Shown: positions 16,062-25,424 of the stretch, piece after piece
Layout: each line of letters begins with the position of its first letter
Numbering within the stretch: the first letter of the stretch is position 1
Origin: an uncultured Succinatimonas sp.
GTDB lineage: Bacteria > Pseudomonadota > Gammaproteobacteria > Enterobacterales > Succinivibrionaceae
Reading direction: 5' to 3'
Length of the DNA: 58,674 nt
Assembly (NCBI GenBank): GCA_905201175.1
Contig: CAJKNC010000001.1
Coordinates: 1 to 58,674, forward strand
Translations under genes and position numbers: made by a program
The notes under the pieces: generated by a model
The model's database searches: none
What the model was told of the DNA's origin: nothing
The model's input: the letters and a program-made list of their open reading frames with translations, nothing else

Positions 16062-16850
16062 ATGTTATTTGTTTCAAATATAGATCCGATTGTATTCAGC
16101 ATTGGACCTCTAAGTATAAGATGGTATGGCCTTTTATTCTCCTTAGGATTCATAATTGGCTATATTCTCATGCAATATATGTTTCGCAAACTCCAATATA
16201 AAACAGAAGACCTAGATAAGCTCTTAGTCTTTATATTTATAGGAACGGTTATAGGAGCTCGTTTAGGCCATTGCATATTTTATGAACCAGACTTTTATCT
16301 AAGTCATCCTCTAGAAATTTTAAAAATCTGGCATGGAGGCTTAGCAAGCCACGGAGGAACCGTAGGAGTCTTATTAACCGTATATATTTTCTGCCGACAT
16401 TATCGCTATCAGCTTTTAGAGCTTTTAGACATGCTGTCCATTCCTGTTGCCTTAGTCTCAACTCTCATAAGACTAGGAAACTTTACTAATTCGGAAATTT
16501 TAGGCATACCCACTAATGGAGATTATGGAGTTATATTTGCTAGGTTAGGAGAGACTTTCCCTAGACATCCAGCACAATTATATGAAGCTGCATCTTATTT
16601 CATTACTTTCATAGTGTTAAGCCTGGTCTATTTTAAATTTAAAAACAGGCCCCAAGGTTTAATCTTTGGCCTACTATTTATCTTGATTTTTGGCAGCAGA
16701 ATTCTAATAGAACCATTTAAAGTTGAACAAGCAGACTACAGCACTGGTACGATCTTTACTGTAGGACAATATCTAAGCATTCCTTTTATATTAGTAGGAA
16801 TTGCAGTTATCCTCTACGCCTATTTACATCGCCTGAAAAAGGAGCACTAA
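16062..16850 (+). CDS. lgt: Prolipoprotein diacylglyceryl transferase
   Basis: Inner-membrane enzyme that adds diacylglycerol from phosphatidylglycerol to the lipobox cysteine of prolipoproteins. The 262-aa sequence starts with the family pattern DPIVFSIGPLSIRWYGLLF and carries GARLGHCIFYEP near 66-77, HGGLASHGGTVG near 92-103 and the Lgt signature RLGNFTNSEILG near 142-153. About seven membrane helices are visible. AGGA sits ahead of the ATG. Only two bases separate it from glmU, forming an envelope-precursor operon lgt-glmU-glmS. Confidence 0.95.
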   Translation: MLFVSNIDPIVFSIGPLSIRWYGLLFSLGFIIGYILMQYMFRKLQYKTEDLDKLLVFIFIGTVIGARLGHCIFYEPDFYLSHPLEILKIWHGGLASHGGTVGVLLTVYIFCRHYRYQLLELLDMLSIPVALVSTLIRLGNFTNSEILGIPTNGDYGVIFARLGETFPRHPAQLYEAASYFITFIVLSLVYFKFKNRPQGLIFGLLFILIFGSRILIEPFKVEQADYSTGTIFTVGQYLSIPFILVGIAVILYAYLHRLKKEH

Positions 16851-16852
16851 GA

Positions 16853-18241
16853 ATGGCATTAGAAATTGTTATTTTGGCAGCCGGTAAAGGTAGCCGCATG
16901 CATTCTGACATACCTAAAGTCTTACACGAAGTAGCGGGTATGCCCATGCTTGGACATGTAATCAAAACCGCTTGTGAACTTAAAGCTTATGCCATTCACG
17001 TAGTTATAGGCCATGGCTGCGAATTAGTAGAAAAATATTTAAATACTCTGAATCTTGATAATTTAGATATTGTCATGCAGGAAGAGCAATTAGGTACCGC
17101 CCATGCAGTTTCTATGGCTTTACCTAAAATAAATCCTGCTAATGATGTATTAGTCCTATATGGAGACACCCCTCTTACCCCTAAAACAGCATTAGAAGAT
17201 CTATACCTAAAACTTAAAGATCGAGCTTTAATAGTATTAAGTGCCATTGCACCTAATCCTTTTGGTTACGGAAGAATTGTCCGCAATGCTCAGCACAATC
17301 TCCTAAAAATTGTTGAGCAAAAAGATGCAGATGAGCAAACCCAAAAAATTAATGAGATAAATACCGGAATTATCATATCTAAGGGACAGATCTTATGTGA
17401 ATACATCCCTAAGATCCAAAATAACAATGCTCAAGGAGAATACTATCTTACTGATTTAGCTGCACTGTTAGTTGCGGATAATCAAAATGTTGGAGTAGAA
17501 ATTGCTCAAGATTTTGAATTATTGTCTGGAGTTAACAGCAAAAAACAGCTGGCAGAAGTAGAACGGCTTTATCAATATCGTCAGGCTTTAAGGCTTATGG
17601 ACGAAGGCGTATCATTTGCTGATCCGCGGCGCTTTGACCTAAGAGGCTCTTTAGAACATGGCCGTGATGATTTCATTGATATCAATGTCATCATCAAAGG
17701 CAAAGTTTCTATTGGCAATAATGTATATATAGGTTCAGGATGCGTAATTTCTGACTGTACTATTGAAGACGGCGCGGTAATCTCTCCATATACTGTAATG
17801 GAACAATCGCACTTAGGCACACAGACAACAGTCGGACCTTTCAGCCGTCTGCGTCCAGGCGTAAAGCTTGAACATCAAGCTCATGTAGGCAATTTCGTTG
17901 AGCTCAAGAAAGCGCATTTAGGAATCGGCACAAAAGCCGGACACCTAAGCTACTTAGGCGATGCTGATATTGGCAATGATGTAAATATTGGCGCAGGAAC
18001 AATTACCTGCAACTATGATGGTGCTAATAAATTTAAAACCGTTATAGGCGACGATGTATTTGTCGGTTCAGACTCGCAATTAGTAGCTCCAGTAAAAATT
18101 CCTAATGGAGTTACGATTGCTGCAGGAACTACTGTTACTAAAAGATCAGATTTGTCTACAAGCTGCTTAGTCCTAACCCGAGCAAATACTGTGGTTAAAG
18201 CAAACTATCAGCGTCCTCATAAAATCAAAGCGGAGAAATAA
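16853..18241 (+). CDS. glmU: Bifunctional N-acetylglucosamine-1-phosphate uridyltransferase / glucosamine-1-phosphate acetyltransferase
   Basis: Makes UDP-GlcNAc for peptidoglycan and lipopolysaccharide. The N-terminal pyrophosphorylase domain begins LAAGKGSRMHSDIPKVLHEVAG (8-29) with LYGDTPL near 102-108. The C-terminal left-handed beta helix is full of hexapeptide repeats (IGNNVYIGSG, IGNDVNIGAG) and has the acetyl-CoA site NYDGANKFKT. The 462-aa length is close to the E. coli protein (456). GGAG precedes the ATG by 8 bases, inside lgt. It is followed after two bases by glmS, the enzyme supplying the pathway, the same pairing as in E. coli. Confidence 0.97.
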   Translation: MALEIVILAAGKGSRMHSDIPKVLHEVAGMPMLGHVIKTACELKAYAIHVVIGHGCELVEKYLNTLNLDNLDIVMQEEQLGTAHAVSMALPKINPANDVLVLYGDTPLTPKTALEDLYLKLKDRALIVLSAIAPNPFGYGRIVRNAQHNLLKIVEQKDADEQTQKINEINTGIIISKGQILCEYIPKIQNNNAQGEYYLTDLAALLVADNQNVGVEIAQDFELLSGVNSKKQLAEVERLYQYRQALRLMDEGVSFADPRRFDLRGSLEHGRDDFIDINVIIKGKVSIGNNVYIGSGCVISDCTIEDGAVISPYTVMEQSHLGTQTTVGPFSRLRPGVKLEHQAHVGNFVELKKAHLGIGTKAGHLSYLGDADIGNDVNIGAGTITCNYDGANKFKTVIGDDVFVGSDSQLVAPVKIPNGVTIAAGTTVTKRSDLSTSCLVLTRANTVVKANYQRPHKIKAEK

Positions 18242-18243
18242 TT

Positions 18244-20073
18244 ATGTGCGGAATTGTTGGAGCTACTGCGCAAAGAGAAGTTGCCCCTATCCTGCTTACT
18301 GGACTATCTAGACTTGAATATCGCGGCTACGATAGCGCAGGCATTTGTACACTTTCACAAAATAATTTCAATTGCTTAAAAACTACTTCTAAAGTAGCGG
18401 CTTTAACCTTAGAAGTAAAGGAACATGGCGCCAAAGGACACTTAGGCATAGCTCATACCCGCTGGGCAACCCATGGCATACCTTCTGTGCAAAATGCCCA
18501 TCCTCATATTTGCGATAATCTAGCCTTAGTTCATAATGGCATTATTGAAAATTTTAAAGAGATAAAAGCCAGACTCTTAAATCTTGGCTATAGCTTCAAA
18601 TCTGAAACAGATACTGAGGTTTTACTTTGCTTAATTCATTACTATCAAAAAAATAGTAATAATCTTAAAGAGGCTTTATTAAAAGCTTTAAATGAAGTAA
18701 GCGGCTCATATGCTATTGCTCTTATAGATAAAAACGAAGATGGCGTTTTATATGCAGCTCGCTGCGGCTCTCCTTTAGTTATAGGACTTGGTATAGGAGA
18801 GAACTTTGTTGCCTCTGATATTTTGGCTCTATTACCGGTAACTCGAAGCTTCATTTACCTCGATGAGAAAGAAATCGCCACAATTACTACCGATAAAGTA
18901 GAAGTTTTGGGCCTAGATGGTTCCGTACACATAAAAAAAGCTCAAGAAACAGAAATTGACGCAGAAAGTATCTCTAAAGGCACTTTTGATCACTATATGC
19001 AAAAAGAGATTTTTGAGCAGCCGGATGCTTTGCGCAATACTATGCTAGAGCGCTTAGATAAAGATGCCGTAAAAATTGAAACTGTAATAGGCCTTAAGGA
19101 AGATAGTTTCAAAGATTTAAACAATATTCAGATAGTAGCCTGTGGAACCTCTTTTCATGCAGGATTAGTTGGAAAATATTGGTTTGAGGAGCTTACAGAC
19201 ATACCCTGCAATATAGATATTGCCTCAGAATATCGCTATCGTCATGCTGTCGTACGTGAGAACTCTCTATTTATAACCATCTCTCAATCTGGAGAGACTG
19301 CTGACACTTTAGCCTCTTTACGCCTAGCCAAAAAACAAGGCTATAAATATTCATTATGTATTTGCAATGTAAACGGAGCTTCTTTAGTCAGAGAATCTGA
19401 TTTTACTCTGCTCACCCGTGCTGGAGCCGAAATCGGCGTAGCCTCTACAAAAGCCTTTACTACCCAATTATTAAGCTTATTGATGCTGGCGCTAATTATT
19501 GCAAAACAAAAGAATAGCTTAGATGCTCAAAAAAGAGCGGAGATTATTTCATCTTTAAGGCAATTACCTTCTTTGTGTTCTAAATTCTTATCAAAGGATC
19601 AAGAAATCTTAGCCTTAGCCTCTGAATTTGCTGATAAACATCACTGTCTCTTCCTTGGCCGCGGCGTTATGTATCCAATTGCTTTAGAAGGAGCTTTAAA
19701 ACTAAAAGAAATTAGCTACATTCATGCTGAAGGCTATGCCGCAGGAGAATTAAAACATGGGCCAATTGCGCTTATAGACCGCAATATGCCTGTAGTGGTA
19801 GTTGCTCCTGATAATGCCCTCATGAGTAAATTAGTATCTAATATTGAAGAAGTAAAAGCTCGCGGAGGGAAACTATACATTTTCAACTCAGAAGAAAACT
19901 CTCTGAAATCTGATGGCAAAACAAAAGTCATCGCTTTTTGTGACTGTCCTGAAATTTTACAGCCAATACTTTTTACTATTCCATTACAGCTTTTAGCTTA
20001 TCATTGCGCGGTTATAAATGGTACAGATGTTGATCAACCTCGCAATTTAGCAAAATCAGTGACGGTTGAGTAA
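18244..20073 (+). CDS. glmS: Glutamine-fructose-6-phosphate aminotransferase (isomerizing)
   Basis: Commits fructose-6-phosphate to amino sugars, using glutamine as nitrogen donor. The class II glutaminase starts MCGIVGA with nucleophile Cys2. HTRWATHG and HNGIIENF are present. Two SIS domains follow: SQSGETADTLASLRLAK near 348-364 and GRGVMYPIALEGALKLKEISYIHAEGYAAGELKHGP near 474-509. The C-terminus DQPRNLAKSVTVE is diagnostic. The length of 609 aa is identical to the family norm. Last gene of the lgt-glmU-glmS operon. In E. coli the glmUS message is controlled by the GlmY/GlmZ RNAs; I see no such gene here. Confidence 0.97.
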   Translation: MCGIVGATAQREVAPILLTGLSRLEYRGYDSAGICTLSQNNFNCLKTTSKVAALTLEVKEHGAKGHLGIAHTRWATHGIPSVQNAHPHICDNLALVHNGIIENFKEIKARLLNLGYSFKSETDTEVLLCLIHYYQKNSNNLKEALLKALNEVSGSYAIALIDKNEDGVLYAARCGSPLVIGLGIGENFVASDILALLPVTRSFIYLDEKEIATITTDKVEVLGLDGSVHIKKAQETEIDAESISKGTFDHYMQKEIFEQPDALRNTMLERLDKDAVKIETVIGLKEDSFKDLNNIQIVACGTSFHAGLVGKYWFEELTDIPCNIDIASEYRYRHAVVRENSLFITISQSGETADTLASLRLAKKQGYKYSLCICNVNGASLVRESDFTLLTRAGAEIGVASTKAFTTQLLSLLMLALIIAKQKNSLDAQKRAEIISSLRQLPSLCSKFLSKDQEILALASEFADKHHCLFLGRGVMYPIALEGALKLKEISYIHAEGYAAGELKHGPIALIDRNMPVVVVAPDNALMSKLVSNIEEVKARGGKLYIFNSEENSLKSDGKTKVIAFCDCPEILQPILFTIPLQLLAYHCAVINGTDVDQPRNLAKSVTVE

Positions 20074-20703
20074 AATTTGCATAGTTTGTGTTTTAAGATA
20101 GTGGATCATTAACTAACATTATAAATTTTCTAAAAAATATGCGCTCATTACCTTAAGGAAAAGAGCTTTTAGTTATTTTCATTAATAATGACTTTTAATA
20201 AAAGGATAAACTCCTATTAGTAAATAGGTCCATCTTGTCGATGGACCTGTTCTTTGATAATTTATTTTTATAGACAGCGAAACTTCTTAACCGCGAATAT
20301 AAAAAGCTGTTTGTCTCTGGACATTAAATACTTATCTATGCTTCTAATTCATGCAATTTTTAATATAGGTTATTTGCCATAGCTTCTATTATTGCTGTTA
20401 GATAAGTTGCAGTTTTTCTTAATAGCATTTTATGCCATATAAAAATTATTTTTAAATTAAGAATTCATCAACAATTTAAAATTTTTAATATTCGTTCGCA
20501 CTTCTATTTATTATTTATAATCATCAATATTAACTAGTAAAAAATAAGAGCTTTTTAGATGTCTATAAAAGAAATTTTCAAAAGCATTCATATTTACAGA
20601 TAAATTGTATTAAAAGTTTATTTCAAGAATTTAAAAAAGCCCTGTTTCTTCTTTAAGCTAATGCTGATAAAAATAATAATTGAGCCACTTTTAGGCACTA
20701 ACT
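20074..20703. other. Long AT-rich intergenic region with paired hairpins
   Basis: No open reading frame of note lies in these 630 bases. The strongest structure is a 9-bp stem, AGGTCCATC/GATGGACCT (20226-20234 with 20240-20248), extended by A-T pairs and followed by GTTCTTTG. It probably terminates the glm operon. A second hairpin, CCTATT-AGTA-AATAGG (20213-20228), shares three bases with it. The remaining 450 bases ahead of the symporter gene are low-complexity AT-rich sequence. They may hold its promoter, but I could not place it with confidence. Confidence 0.5.
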
Positions 20704-22557
20704 ATGCTTATCTTCAATAGACCTTCTTGGACCGAAAAAATAGGCTACCTTTTAGGGGCCATAGGTAAAGATACAGTTTATATGCTAATTTCAGCATTTT
20801 ACTTACTTTATCTTTATCAAGAACTTAAATTATCCTTAACCTTTATTACTGTTGCTTTCTTCAGTATAAGAATCTTTGATGCCTGCAGTGACATCTTCAT
20901 CGGCTACTTTTTTGACAGATTTCATAGCCGTTATGGAAAGTTTAAACCGGCCTTATTGCTTGGCGGATTTTTATCTGCAATATTAACGATCATGATGTTC
21001 AATCCGCCTGCTCTGCAGGGCTATTCACTTTACGCTTACTTTATTATTACTTATATATTATGGACAATCTCATACTCAATCCATGACATTGCTTTTTGGG
21101 GGTTAATTCCAACCTTTGGTTCTGACAGCAAAACTCGCGAAACCATGACCATTATTCCCCGTTCTGGAGCTCTAATTGGCGCTCAAGCAGTGCTTTTATT
21201 AGGGCTTCCTTTTTTATATTATTTGAAAAATGATCTTCATTTATATTCCAATTACTTTGGAATTTTTGCCGGGCTATTAGCTTCATTTTATTTTATATCA
21301 ACAATAATTACTGTTTTTTCTATTAAAGACCGTACTATAAACTATGAACATAAAAGAATAAGCTTAAGACTGCTAGGAGAAATAATTTTCCACAACGATC
21401 AGCTGATCGTTATCGCTCTATTATCATTTTTTCAGCAGCTCATCATAAGCATTGTTAACAGTTCTATCTTTTTGTTCTTATTTTCAAAGCCTCATGGCAC
21501 CGAATTGCTTTCAGATTATATATTGCCAAGCATAATCGCGCAGCTACTGGCATATATATGCTTCAAGCCTAGTTGTCATATTTTCTCACGCCGCTTTGTA
21601 ATTATATGTTCATGCGTACTTATGGCTATTGGCTACACTGTCATGTTCTTCTCAGAACCGCAAAATGACCACATTATAAATTTATTTACCCTCTCCTATG
21701 GATTATCCTGCTTTGGTATGGCATGGTCTATTGCTTCAACTACGGTAATGAGTGCCGACTGTGTTGATTATGGTGAATTTAAACACAATATCAGAACTGA
21801 AGGAATTGTTTTTGCTTTTCAGACTGCCTCTGCCAAGTTCAGCCTAGCTGTAGCTATTGCTATTTCTGGATTCTCATTTAATATTGAAAGCATTCTATTA
21901 AGTCAGCTCCAAAAGCAATCTTATATTTTCTCTATAAGATTTACCTTAGTAATCGTATTTTTACTAAGTATTGCCATGATCGTAATTTACTTAAGCTCCT
22001 ATCGCTTACATGGTCATTTTTTCCAGAATATTTTAAATTCAATTGAACTTTTTAGAACCCAAAGCAGTAATTATTTAAAGAAAAGCTCAACTTTCCCTTT
22101 ACGTTATGCTTTAGACTGCGAGGCAGTGATTTGTAATCTCAAAGCAGATTCCATAGACGAAGTTTTATCTTTAATGGCTTCGCGCTTATACAAGATTTCT
22201 GCTATAAGTTCAAAAAGTGAATATTTAAAAAGAATCAAGGAGAAAATGGCAGAAACTCCAGCCGGCATTGCTGACGGCATAGCTATTCCACATGTAAGAG
22301 GTGATGGAATCAAGCGTATGGCCATAGCTATTGCAACTTTAGAAAAACCTCTTGATTTCGGTGCTCCAGATGGTAAAAAATGTGATCTCATTTTTATGCT
22401 GGCTAGCCCTGACGATCATGTATCTCATTTAAATTTATTAGGGCAGCTTTCAATAATTTTAAATATTCCTGGCTTTGCTGATAAATTAAGATCAGCAGGG
22501 TCTAGCCTTGAAATTACAGATAGAATATTAAAATGCGAAAAACAATTGAAAAGTTAA
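20704..22557 (+). CDS. GPH-family sugar:cation symporter fused to a fructose/Ntr-type PTS EIIA domain
   Basis: Residues 1-455 form an about 12-helix transporter of the glycoside-pentoside-hexuronide (MelB/LacS) family. Diagnostic loops are FDACSDIFIGYFFDRFHSRYGKFKP (58-82, compare MelB D-x3-D) and HDIAFWGLIPTF near 138-149. From about 475 a soluble EIIA domain of the fructose/mannitol/Ntr class follows, with GIADGIAIPHVRG carrying the phosphorylatable histidine H530 and the companion SPDDHVSHLNLLGQL near 570-584. The LacS symporters known to me carry a glucose-type EIIA instead, so this pairing is unusual. Phosphorylation of the domain would let PTS status control uptake; this is inference. 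The sugar is unknown. A weak AGGC stands before the ATG. The last 25 bases overlap the ModA-like gene. Confidence 0.85.
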   Translation: MLIFNRPSWTEKIGYLLGAIGKDTVYMLISAFYLLYLYQELKLSLTFITVAFFSIRIFDACSDIFIGYFFDRFHSRYGKFKPALLLGGFLSAILTIMMFNPPALQGYSLYAYFIITYILWTISYSIHDIAFWGLIPTFGSDSKTRETMTIIPRSGALIGAQAVLLLGLPFLYYLKNDLHLYSNYFGIFAGLLASFYFISTIITVFSIKDRTINYEHKRISLRLLGEIIFHNDQLIVIALLSFFQQLIISIVNSSIFLFLFSKPHGTELLSDYILPSIIAQLLAYICFKPSCHIFSRRFVIICSCVLMAIGYTVMFFSEPQNDHIINLFTLSYGLSCFGMAWSIASTTVMSADCVDYGEFKHNIRTEGIVFAFQTASAKFSLAVAIAISGFSFNIESILLSQLQKQSYIFSIRFTLVIVFLLSIAMIVIYLSSYRLHGHFFQNILNSIELFRTQSSNYLKKSSTFPLRYALDCEAVICNLKADSIDEVLSLMASRLYKISAISSKSEYLKRIKEKMAETPAGIADGIAIPHVRGDGIKRMAIAIATLEKPLDFGAPDGKKCDLIFMLASPDDHVSHLNLLGQLSIILNIPGFADKLRSAGSSLEITDRILKCEKQLKS

Positions 22558-23282
22558 TTATTTGTTTATCTTTATTTATTCCTTCTCTTTTACAGGCACA
22601 AGCTTTGCAAGTATGCGCTGTACCGCAAACTTATGGAGCTTTAGAGGCTATTGCTAAAATAGCTCCCATTGAATTTAAAAATAACTTTGCTACTGCTTCT
22701 GATATTTATGCAAAAATTGCCAATCAAAGCGGTCAATGTGATCTTGTCATCGCATCAGATGAGAAGCTCCCTATTTTACTTATACGCTCAAATAAGGCTA
22801 AAAGCCACCTTAAGCAGCCTCTAGTCAGGGCTCCTTTATTATTGTGGTCAGCTAACCCTAAGCTTTTAGACAAAACAGCACAAGCTGTAAGTCAAAAACG
22901 TTTAAAATCTATCGCCTTAGCTGATCCTCGTTTAACTCCGGTAGGATTTGCAACGCATAAAATTGTCTCTCAAAGCAATTTTCCTACGTCTTACCTTAAG
23001 GGACATATCTATCGCGCTGATCATGAATATCAGGTTTTTGCCATGGTTGCAGAAGGAAATGTTGAATGCGGCTTTTTAACTAAGCCGCTGATTGTAAAAA
23101 ATGGCAAGACCTTTGGCTCTTATTGGCAGGTACCGCGCAGCAATTATCCTGATTTAATTTATTATGCTTTACCTTTAAACGAGAGCAAACATCCTCGCGA
23201 TATCCAGACTTTAGTAAAATTTTTAACAGAGGATCCAAAAGCTTTAAATATTTTTATAAATTCAGGTTTTGCTAAACTTTAA
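22533..23282 (+). CDS. ModA-like periplasmic substrate-binding protein, solitary
   Basis: A 249-aa secreted protein. A signal peptide is clear at residues 1-24 (KLIICLSLFIPSLLQAQA). The mature part follows the pattern of molybdate-binding ModA: an early LQVCAVPQTYGALEAIAK strand-helix, CDLVIASDEKLP near 71-82, ADPRLTPVGFATHKIV near 131-146, EYQVFAMVAEGNVECGFLT near 169-187. No permease or ATPase gene is adjacent, so either it feeds a transporter encoded elsewhere or it binds another oxyanion or organic acid. It starts inside the symporter gene, overlapping by 25 bases, so it is probably cotranscribed. It ends convergent with rsmJ, with a 4-base overlap. Confidence 0.65.
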   Translation: MRKTIEKLIICLSLFIPSLLQAQALQVCAVPQTYGALEAIAKIAPIEFKNNFATASDIYAKIANQSGQCDLVIASDEKLPILLIRSNKAKSHLKQPLVRAPLLLWSANPKLLDKTAQAVSQKRLKSIALADPRLTPVGFATHKIVSQSNFPTSYLKGHIYRADHEYQVFAMVAEGNVECGFLTKPLIVKNGKTFGSYWQVPRSNYPDLIYYALPLNESKHPRDIQTLVKFLTEDPKALNIFINSGFAKL

Positions 23283-24019
23283 TCCTGACTTAAATAGCAA
23301 TCAAAACGACATGCCTTGCCATCAATGCTGTAATTACAAGGTATTAGCGGCGGAACACTTTCTGGCCGCTTAATTACGGTCCTATATTTTGGAAGCTTCA
23401 GTAATTCTCTTGCATAAGACAAGCTGTCGCTATCTGCTCCGACAAAACTATGAAATATCTGCATTTCCTTTTTAACTAAAGCTTTTTTAGTGCGGCTTGG
23501 AAACATAGGATCATAATAAATAACATCACATTTAAAATCTGCTGCCTGCTGCATATAAGCTAAGAAGGTACCATAAGGCATCAATTGCGGTAATCCCTGA
23601 GGAAAGCTGGCTGAAAATTGTTTATCCTCAAGCGCTCGGCGTCTGGCATCTAATAAAAATAACCATACCAAAGGATTACGTTCAAACATCAAAACATGAG
23701 CGCCAGCATTTTGCAATACTAAGGAATCTCGGCCTAACCCCGCCGTAGCATCTACCACTAAGGGAGCTTTTAATTTACCGATTACGGCTTTAGCTACAGC
23801 CTCGGAGTGCTTGCCTGAATGTTTGAAACGCCATTGCCAAGCCCCTAAAGTCCAATCAAGCACAAAAGGCTTAAACTTAGGATCCGCAAAATGCAGCTCT
23901 AATGTTTCATAAGCATATAAGGTAGCATCCTTATCTTTATATAAGTCGCTACACTGCTTCTTTAAATTTAAAACCTCTTCATATAAAGGGTATTGAGGAT
24001 GGATATCAAACTTAAGCAT
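23279..24019 (-). CDS. rsmJ: 16S rRNA (guanine-1516-N2)-methyltransferase RsmJ
   Basis: SAM-dependent methyltransferase that modifies G1516 of 16S rRNA. The SAM motif VVDATAGLGRDSLVLQNAGAHVLMFERNP, the catalytic YYDPMFPSRTKKALVKKEMQ and the ALED helix are those of RsmJ (YhiQ). I take the ATG at 24019, which overlaps the end of aroE by 8 bases and gives 246 aa (E. coli 250). An in-frame TTG further upstream at 24040 lacks a ribosome site. Last gene of the yrdD-purE-tsaC-aroE-rsmJ unit. In E. coli rsmJ follows prlC instead; here prlC lies about 12 kb away. Confidence 0.92.
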   Translation of the reverse strand: MLKFDIHPQYPLYEEVLNLKKQCSDLYKDKDATLYAYETLELHFADPKFKPFVLDWTLGAWQWRFKHSGKHSEAVAKAVIGKLKAPLVVDATAGLGRDSLVLQNAGAHVLMFERNPLVWLFLLDARRRALEDKQFSASFPQGLPQLMPYGTFLAYMQQAADFKCDVIYYDPMFPSRTKKALVKKEMQIFHSFVGADSDSLSYARELLKLPKYRTVIKRPESVPPLIPCNYSIDGKACRFDCYLSQD

Positions 24020-24833
24020 TGCGGCCACAACGCTTAGCAAATTCTATATAAGTCTGATGCAAATCCGGGCGCTGCTGAGTCCATAATTCAAAGCTTAATG
24101 CTGCCTGACCTAAAAGCATTCCCAGACCGTCATGACTCTCTTTAACCCCTAAACTGCGAGCCTTTTCAACAAAAGCCGTATTTCCATCTTGCTTATACAT
24201 AAGATCATAAACAAAGCTAGCCTTTGCAATAACCTCATCTGCAATTGGAGGCAAATCTCCTTTTAAACTTGCAGAAGTAGCATTGATAATTACTTCATAT
24301 TGAGGCTTTAAACTTGAATACAGAACAACCTTAACTCCAGGATGCTCCTTAGCTAATTCAAAAGCCTTAAGCTCATTACGATTAACGATAGCAAGCAATT
24401 CCGGCTTTTTATCTAAAATTGGCAATAAGATTCCGCGTGCAGCTCCGCCTGCACCAACAATTAAAACACGCTTGCCGCTGATTTGACATCCCAGTCGCTC
24501 TAAATCAGCCATTAAGCCGCGGCCATCCGTATTATCCCCTAAAATCTTACCGTTATCTAAGCGTTTTAACGTATTAACGGCACCAGCTGCTTTAGCATAA
24601 TCAGTTAGTTCATCGGCAAAATTATAAGCATCAAGCTTACATGGAACCGTAATATTACATCCACATAATCCTGAAGCAAAAAGCTTTGAAGCTAAAGATG
24701 CAAACTGACCGTCTTGAACTAAAACACGCTCATAACTTATATCTTGATTACATATTTTAGCAAAATAATTATGAATTTCCGGAGATAGAGAATGCGCAAT
24801 AGGATTACCCATAACCACATAACGATAGGTCAT
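24012..24833 (-). CDS. aroE: Shikimate dehydrogenase (NADP+)
   Basis: Reduces 3-dehydroshikimate in aromatic amino acid synthesis. The 273-aa length equals E. coli AroE (272). NPIAHSLSPEIHNYF (9-23) binds shikimate, NITVPCK near 60 contains the catalytic lysine, DNTDGRGLMADL is near 100-111, and GAGGAARGIL near 127-136 is the NADP loop. The C-terminal LGMLLGQAALSFELWTQQRP is typical. The start overlaps the tsaC stop by four bases (ATGA), as in the E. coli yrdD-tsaC-aroE operon. Confidence 0.96.
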   Translation of the reverse strand: MTYRYVVMGNPIAHSLSPEIHNYFAKICNQDISYERVLVQDGQFASLASKLFASGLCGCNITVPCKLDAYNFADELTDYAKAAGAVNTLKRLDNGKILGDNTDGRGLMADLERLGCQISGKRVLIVGAGGAARGILLPILDKKPELLAIVNRNELKAFELAKEHPGVKVVLYSSLKPQYEVIINATSASLKGDLPPIADEVIAKASFVYDLMYKQDGNTAFVEKARSLGVKESHDGLGMLLGQAALSFELWTQQRPDLHQTYIEFAKRCGRNA

Positions 24834-25423
24834 ATTTCTTCCTTAAATCCTGGTCCCTGACGAATAAGAGTATGAGTTAATGTATCATAAATAGACGAAG
24901 GCAAAAGCTGACCTCCGCATTCAAGCGCAATGACTAAATCAACTCCGATAATAACATTAAGATCCAAATCATCAAGCGTACTTACTGCGCTCTGCCCTGA
25001 AATATTCGCACTTGTAGAAATTAAAGGCTTTCCTAACTTTTCGCATAGCTTAGCTAAAGGCGCAAATGCCGTAACTCTGAAGGCTAAAGTATGATTATCT
25101 CTTATGGCTGAGCTCTTAAATTCTTGATTAACAGGAACTACAAAAGTATGAGGACCAGGCCAATTAGCTTCCATAAGAGCCAAATCCTGAGAATTTATGC
25201 GCTCTAGATCCAAGTGCTGATTTAAAAAATCACGCTTGCAATCAACCATAATAAGTCCTTTAGCCGTATCACGTTTTTTTAACGCAATAATTCTTCTAAT
25301 TGCCTCTTCATTAGTAGCATCACAGCTTAAACCATACACTCCTTCTGAAGGGCAAATAATAACCGCGCCTTGACGCAAAGCATCAACAGCACGGTCTAAC
25401 TCAGTGGTAACTTGAGCTATCAT
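24830..25423 (-). CDS. tsaC: Threonylcarbamoyl-AMP synthase TsaC
   Basis: Forms threonylcarbamoyl-AMP from threonine, bicarbonate and ATP for the t6A37 modification of tRNA. YrdC-type domain of 197 aa: PSEGVYGLSCDATNEEAI (25-42), KKRDTAKGLIMV (49-60), WPGPHTFVVP (88-97) and KPLISTSANISGQ near 133-145. The short form lacks the Sua5 C-terminal domain. It sits one base after purE and overlaps aroE by four. The downstream dehydratase acting on t6A, TcdA, is encoded near the start of this window. Confidence 0.95.
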   Translation of the reverse strand: MIAQVTTELDRAVDALRQGAVIICPSEGVYGLSCDATNEEAIRRIIALKKRDTAKGLIMVDCKRDFLNQHLDLERINSQDLALMEANWPGPHTFVVPVNQEFKSSAIRDNHTLAFRVTAFAPLAKLCEKLGKPLISTSANISGQSAVSTLDDLDLNVIIGVDLVIALECGGQLLPSSIYDTLTHTLIRQGPGFKEEI

Positions 25424-25424
25424 T

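Noticed and set aside
20074..20703. Small-RNA gene of the GlmZ/GlmY type after glmS
   Set aside because: Hairpins are present, but no promoter/terminator pair or recognisable GlmZ sequence could be identified.
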